A program made the position numbers and the translations under genes. Positions 58,813 through 64,000 of a stretch of DNA of 64,000 nt are shown here, one piece after another (within the stretch, counting starts at the first letter, position 1; the number at the start of each line of letters is the position of its first letter). The stretch is from the NCBI GenBank assembly GCA_007258455.2, contig VDFB02262608.1, positions 1 through 64,000 on the forward strand, read 5' to 3'. A model generated the notes under the pieces. It did no database searches, was not told the origin of the DNA, and saw only the letters and a program-made list of their open reading frames with translations. Source of the stretch: Sequoia sempervirens. Lineage: Eukaryota > Streptophyta > Pinopsida > Cupressales > Cupressaceae.

Positions 58813-59772
58813 CTATTTATAGTAAGCCCTCTGATGTTTGCACCTCTGAAGCTCAGAACGACTTGAAATTTTGAACATTGCATCCTCATAACCTTGTTGT
58901 TCTGTCGACACTGCCATTTTTAGCTGACCCTGCTATTTTTAGCCCATTTCTGAAGATGATTTACTGTAAATAGCAAATGCTTGCTTCTGATAGCTCCACT
59001 GCTCCGATTAACCTGAAATTTGAATCGCGTGTTCCTCACCACATGACCTGCCGGCCGACATCAGCGCATGCACCTGACTTGCTATTTTTAGCCAGTTTCC
59101 AAATTGACTTACTATAAATAGTAAGCGCTCTGTTTGACTTGAAATTTTACCAGCAGATAGCCTGGAGGATGCTGATCGCGATGGTTTACACCGGTTTTCG
59201 AAAATTCTGACTTTTAACCCCTCTTTTCAGGCTCCGAAGTTGGAAACCCTAATTTGCTCTGCATGCGTATCAAATGGTCTCTGTTTCTCTTCGTTTCTGT
59301 GGCACTGCGATCAGCTCGTGTTTCTGAACTGCTGGGAGGCGGCTGCCGGGACACACCTGCTAAAAATAGCAAGTTCCTTATTGAGTGATTATCTTCATTT
59401 GCATGTCACACCATCGTGAAGCTCTCGAAAAACCCATCAGGAATCATTCGACATGCAAAGAAAACCCTGACATGCAAACTCTAAAAATAGCCTCAGAAGA
59501 CTGTATTTTGAAAGTTGTCGTCTCGTTTTGCATGTTATATCATCGCGAAGGTCTCTGAAAACCCAGAAGGAATATGTCAACATGCAAAGAAAAACTCTGC
59601 ATCTGAACCCTGAAATTTGCGCCGGAAGCTGGACTGCTAAAAATAGAAAGTTGCCTGTTTCAGCTCAAATTTTGCATACGAGTAGCCTGAGGTGCTCTGA
59701 ATGCAGTACGACTGTTGGAATTTCAAAAAAATGCTGACGAATTGCTTGCAACTGCATACTTACTAAAAATAG
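58813..59772. promoter_or_regulatory. Cluster of eight CTA(A/T)4TAG boxes in LTR C
   Basis: Exact matches are at 58813, 58933, 59082, 59112, 59360, 59481, 59637 and 59763 (start positions). Order and spacing resemble A's cluster. Confidence 0.6.
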
Positions 59773-61386
59773 TAAGTACCTCGGAATCAGATGAAAACTT
59801 GCTGAGAGTCTACTGGAAGCATACTATCAACAACGTTAGTCTCAAATTTCAAGTTATTCACCTTACTCGACCTCAAACTGACCAGGAAGGCGAAACCCTA
59901 ATTTTCAGACTTGGCCAAATTTCACGTTTAAGCTCGATGACGGGCACAACCCGGAAAGGTAGACAGAACGAGAGAGAGACAACAGCAAAAACAAACCAAC
60001 ATCAAACCAAAAGCAAAGCCAAAATTAGGGGGTCCCCATTTGCAATGGGGCGATGTGTGAAAAAGGTCACAACAAATAGCTGCTTGGATCTACTGTCCAA
60101 ATCTATCCTCACAAAGAAAATGAATCTTACAATATGAAGTAGGCACCAACCTACCAGAGACACCAATCCCCAAATGTACTTGTAGGCACCAACCTACTAG
60201 AGACACTAATCCCCAATACAATGAATTGAGCACCAACTCTACAAGTAGAACACTAGTCCTACATAAATACAATGATAAAGCTTGCAGACCTTTAGTGCAA
60301 CCTACACATCTCATACACGTTTTGAACTGGCTTCAGACTCTCTTCCACACTCCTTATAACCTTCTGATAATGGCACACTGTAAACACATGCCCAAACAAT
60401 CGTCTCCTTGTATATCCACTCACCACTTCCTTTTTCAATTATACTTCACTTTGTGTTTCCGCGCAACAAATGATTATATACAAGACATCACATAAAACAT
60501 TACTCCATGTCGGCCAAGGGTCCGCAAATAATGTGGATGACATAAGGTGGACCTAATTTCAAATTTCATGAAACATGTAACAGGTCGGTCCAAAAACAAA
60601 TTTGTTGCTGCCAAAAGAACATGATGTTGTGTGCTTCCACAAGAACATTAACCAGGTCCTATCTTAGCACCACACACTAATTTTGAATGCCGCACGTTAC
60701 TAGCCATTACCGCACAATTCATGAACACCAACTAGTTGACAGACAAGCACAAAGAGCCTTTTGTCATTTCAAACTTCTTGCATGTTGAACATATCCTTCA
60801 AAAACTCTAGAATATGATAGAACATGTGGACACACTCTCCATTCGAATTGTAGAGCCAAACATGCCTTCTGAACATAATTTTATTACCAGAGAAATCTCT
60901 CTGCCCTGAAACACTGAATTGAAATATTCCGGTACAGCCTTCCGGATCACCTCTAACATAGTGAATAGATGCATGCATGATATTGCAAGTACAATTACAC
61001 TTATCTCCTGATATAGCTAGCAACATATATTTCTTGAACTCAAAATGATATGACAGTACAATTACCAACACAGATAGGTATGATAGTACAACCCTTGAAA
61101 AGATAGTGCCACCTCTGATCATATCACCTTTGACGACCATACACACCTTTGACATCAATGACAACCTTTGTTCAACAAAAACTGCCTGAGAGCAGGAATT
61201 GGTGGCTAACCAAAGGCTCTAGCGTCTTCGCTAGTAGCACTGGCAACATCCACACCCACATCCTCAGGACATCTAGGGACGTCTTCTCATCCTCCCTATT
61301 CTCAGTGATCACTTTTTGTTGTATGTACAGTCCCCAGTTTTGTTGTTGTGTCATTTGGAAGATGACTTTTCTTTTAGGTGGGCTGA

Positions 61387-61729
61387 TGTAGTTGACTGAA
61401 AGTAATTGAATATGGTTTAGTTGGCTAAGTAATAAATAAATAAATAGTTATGTTTTGTATTTACGTGTTAGTTCCAGACGATTGTTATAGTCAGTTGGTA
61501 GTCTTAACCAACATTGGTCTACTATTTATAAGTACTTGTTCATAGTCGAGGACCATCGTTATGATTCTCAAGTACTTATTGCATACCTGTGAATGAATAA
61601 GAATAATGCTTTATCTTCGGAAACACGATTGGTATTCATTTGTGTTTTGTAAGTCTATTACTTCCGTTTACTCCGTAAATCATTCAAGTAGGATAAGAGA
61701 GTAAATAGTTGGCATTGGAAATGCTTGCA
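61387..61729 (+). repeat. Short LTR with tRNA-Met-like primer site
   Basis: It runs from TGTAGTTGACTG to ATGCTTGCA. A TATTTATAAG box lies at about 61523. TGGTATTTGAGGC starts 3 nt after the LTR at 61733, a decayed Met-type primer site. Downstream, MTSTNYCQ and KLDVELDAII near 61850-61900 hint at a copia-type gag start. The rest is lost. Confidence 0.6.
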
Positions 61730-63157
61730 ATATGGTATTTGAGGCGATTAATGCCTCCATTAAACTTCTTTGTGCATAAGACACAAATCACACTCCTCAG
61801 TATTGGTTTAGTTTTGGCATATTTCTAGGTAGTCTTTGCTTCTAACAGGATGACTTCCACTAACTATTGCCAAGCTTGATGTGGAGTTGGATGCCATCAT
61901 ATCCAACCTACAACATGTTTAAATACCAAAGAAAACATTTAAAGAAAATAACAATTTGAATATGAAAACTCAAATATATATTTTTTATAAGATGTATTAC
62001 AAATGTAATACAATAATTGAATACCAATGCGCCATGCCATTAATTAATTCAATCAAAAACCATTTCTTCAACTCAAAAGTGCAAAACCCCTTGTTTAGGG
62101 AAAAACAATGTTTTCATTCAAAAAACTAATATAAATCAGCATTAAATTTTTGAAAAATCAAAGTCATTGCAAGTAAAATTGTAAATAATGTGCGCAAATC
62201 TATTATTAATATGCTAGAAGCCTAGAGCTAACTTACATTCTTGGGAAAAAAGAAAAAAAATACTAACCTAGAAATTGAAATTCTTCAAATCTGCCCTTCA
62301 AGTCCACTATAAAATCCTTTCAAATTGCTCTCAAGGATGCAATATTGTTGTGTGAGCTTCCACTATAGGCATCTAGGGTTAAAAAGGAAAAAACACACAA
62401 TTTTCAGTGTCCAAACCAAGTTTTGGCATCTGTTGTGTGTCGATGAGTTTTGTACATAGACTTGTCAAGTTTCAGTGAGTACTCATTGGTTTGGAGATTG
62501 TGACTCACCAAAAAACGGCCAATAGAGATGGTGAGTTTTTCTTGGGAGTACTTGGAAAGTTAAAAAATCTCGCAAGAGTACTTGGTGAATTTGTAAACTA
62601 TGGATTTGATTCAAAATTGATTAGCAAATTGACAATGGAAAAGGGATATCATGTAGCACAATCATTGAGTTTTAGATTGGGTACAACAATTTTTACTTTT
62701 GTGACAACACAAAACAATATAGCATGTATAGAAGAACTATTCAAAGTATGAGGGGGTGCTCTCTGAGACCTAACTAAACCTAAAACCAACAAAATTTACA
62801 TGTATGCACACTATGCAAATTATCCCATGAGGTTTTGCATTAAATGTACATATTTACTTTGACTGATTTTGCCTAGATGTAGCATCGGACTATCAACAAT
62901 CAAGATTGCAGCAAGATTTTTACATTTAAGGACCAATAACTTAAAAATGAACAAACACAACTTTATACCGTCTAGAACAAAAACCCGTATTTCGTTGCAA
63001 GCAAAGATTTGATTGAATAACACTAATGGATGCTACTAATCGGCTAAATTAGAGACCAATACATTAGCATCGACAGGAAATGATTAAACGAACGAACATC
63101 AAATGATTCTAGAAGACAAATTGCTAAAGTAGTACACAAAGTTGTTACTTTATTAAA
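61730..63157. other. Decayed retroelement and AT-rich sequence
   Basis: After the gag hint near 61850 nothing codes convincingly. 62744-62850 is an inverted copy of 15650-15740. 62450-62580 has GAGTAC/GAGTC-rich sequence like the hAT-type ends. Confidence 0.45.
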
Positions 63158-63517
63158 TGTTACGCTCCTACCTCTATAGTGTGTACAATGTTATGAGTAG
63201 TCAGCTTGTGGCTACCTTAACTCTTAATTAAGTCATATTATCATTATTATATTGATTTAGTTATTTAGGTTGGTCTCATGCTTATATAGGGTTCTCTAGG
63301 TTGGCCTTGGTGATATCCTAGGCATAAGTATGGTATATATAGGAGGTATAGGTAGGTTATTATCATAATGTTGAGTATTGTGTTCTTATTGAAGAATATT
63401 AGAGGTATCCCCCTCAAAGTGGATTAGGAGGTTGTCCCCTCTAAGTGGCATATTATTATCAAGTATTTGCAACATATTCCTATTATATTCTTATATTGTG
63501 CAAGTTATTTCATAACA
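63158..63517 (+). repeat. 360-bp LTR of element L
   Basis: It starts TGTTACGCTCC and ends TTCATAACA (TGTTA/TAACA inverted ends). A TATATATAG box lies at 63334-63342. A short repeat 'cccctcaaagtgg / cccctctaagtgg' lies near 63411 and 63436. Confidence 0.85.
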
Positions 63518-63519
63518 AG

Positions 63520-63537
63520 TGGTATCAGAGCTTGATC
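63520..63537 (+). other. Primer binding site of element L
   Basis: TGGTATCAGAGCTTGATC lies two bases after the LTR. It is an exact initiator tRNA-Met-type site. Confidence 0.92.
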
Positions 63538-64000
63538 TTGGCATTGGACAATAAGGCATTTTAAAAAAATTATGGATGTCATTTTGTGAAACACATATTT
63601 CCCAAGATTTGGCAGTTTTTTGTCTGATTTTTAAAGGTTTTTGAAGAGAATATTCAAGCAACAACAATACACATTTTAGAGGAATTGGAGCATAATTGAG
63701 TGATTTATCATAGAATTAGGGTTTTTGCCCAGTTTATTTGGAAATAGCATATCTTCCAAATTGTGCTGAATTTATTCCTAATTTTTAGTGGGTTCTTGAA
63801 TCAGTAAGAGAGGAGCCTACAATAAAATATTTAGTTTAATTTGAGCATAATTAAGTAATTTATTGCAGAATTAGGGTTTCCAAAAAATTCGCTCTCAAGG
63901 CTGCAAAACACTTAATTTTTGGGAGATTTTTCTGGGAATGTGCAACCTAAGGTGTTGGTAAGTTGCATAAAAAATTCAGAGTATTTTTACTTCATTTGTG
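63538..64000 (+). other. 5' leader of element L (runs off window)
   Basis: AT-rich untranslated leader; no gag start before the edge. Two 'gaattagggtttttg/gaattagggtttcc' repeats lie at about 63712 and 63869. Confidence 0.6.

Larger units (their letters stand above)
55383..60074 (-). mobile_element. C: 4.7-kb solo LTR of the A family
   Basis: TSD AATAG at 55378-55382 and 60075-60079. The minus strand starts TGTTGTGACC and ends CATCAACA. It contains the TATA (TATATAAAGG, complement at 56286-56295), a 62-nt intron-like segment, about 14 GGGCGCATTT-type motifs (57617-58740) and eight CTA(A/T)4TAG boxes. It lacks the U3 ORF block of A. Confidence 0.92.
55191..61386. mobile_element. K: LTR-like sequence split by C
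   Basis: The left part (55191-55382) begins TGAGAGGGGGGGTGGGGG and contains 'cccaagatgggaaaaacccc'. The right part (60075-61386) continues with repeated 'gtaggcaccaacctac' blocks (60138, 60182). Continuity across C is shown by the AATAG target duplication. No coding sequence or right boundary is resolved, and 60.5-61.4 kb shows nothing further that I can name. Confidence 0.45.

Overview
This is plant nuclear DNA. It is dominated by LTR retrotransposons inserted into one another, with the remains of one host gene near 18-22 kb. Very long LTRs (4-8 kb), insertions nested up to three deep, and host introns of 3.6 kb or more suggest a large-genome seed plant. A conifer or other gymnosperm is my best guess (inference only). 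I recognise no tRNA, rRNA, CRISPR or bacterial-type features.

Layout. (1) 1-12978: a minus-strand Ty3-type element, 'A'. It has one uninterrupted gag-protease-RNase H frame running off the left edge, a PBS, and an 8.4-kb LTR whose U3 carries its own intron-containing ORF region and repeat arrays. (2) 12979-24.4 kb: sequence poor in recognisable elements. It holds two exons of a plus-strand gene resembling the plant DUF1997 family (18331-18681, 22251-22359). Their intron contains a 613-bp hAT-like element with an 8-bp target duplication. (3) 24.5-25.1 kb: a dead hAT transposase on the minus strand. (4) 25.9-52.7 kb: a decayed Ty3-type element 'F', split by 'D' (27605-45438, TSD AAGCA) and 'G' (45687-51161, TSD TATCA). 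D is a complete but dead chromodomain-bearing Ty3 element, itself split by 'B' (30089-35861, TSD GGTTT) and 'E' (36030-40297). E contains solo LTR 'H2' (36560-39197, TSD CTACT). G is a solo LTR containing solo LTR 'H' (46843-51019, TSD CATTA). (5) 53-64 kb: LTR 'J', then an LTR-like sequence 'K' split by 'C', a 4.7-kb solo LTR of the A family (55383-60074, TSD AATAG). After these come two short LTRs with tRNA-Met-type primer sites (61387-61729 and 63158-63517).

The most unusual items concern the A family, of which A, B, C and probably J are members. Its U3 has arrays of a GGGCGCATTT motif and clusters of the MADS/MEF2-type box CTA(A/T)4TAG. In A, the U3 also holds a TATA box, an intron and an ORF starting directly at the splice acceptor. 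B is an inverted arrangement of two LTR pieces with U5 ends at both outer termini, yet it is flanked by a clean 5-bp target duplication. In A, an RNase H domain follows the protease with no reverse transcriptase between them. In D, nearly every nonsense codon in pol is TAG where the family context suggests CAG, consistent with decay by methylcytosine deamination.

All boundaries and translations were read by eye. Family assignments come from motif recognition without database searches.
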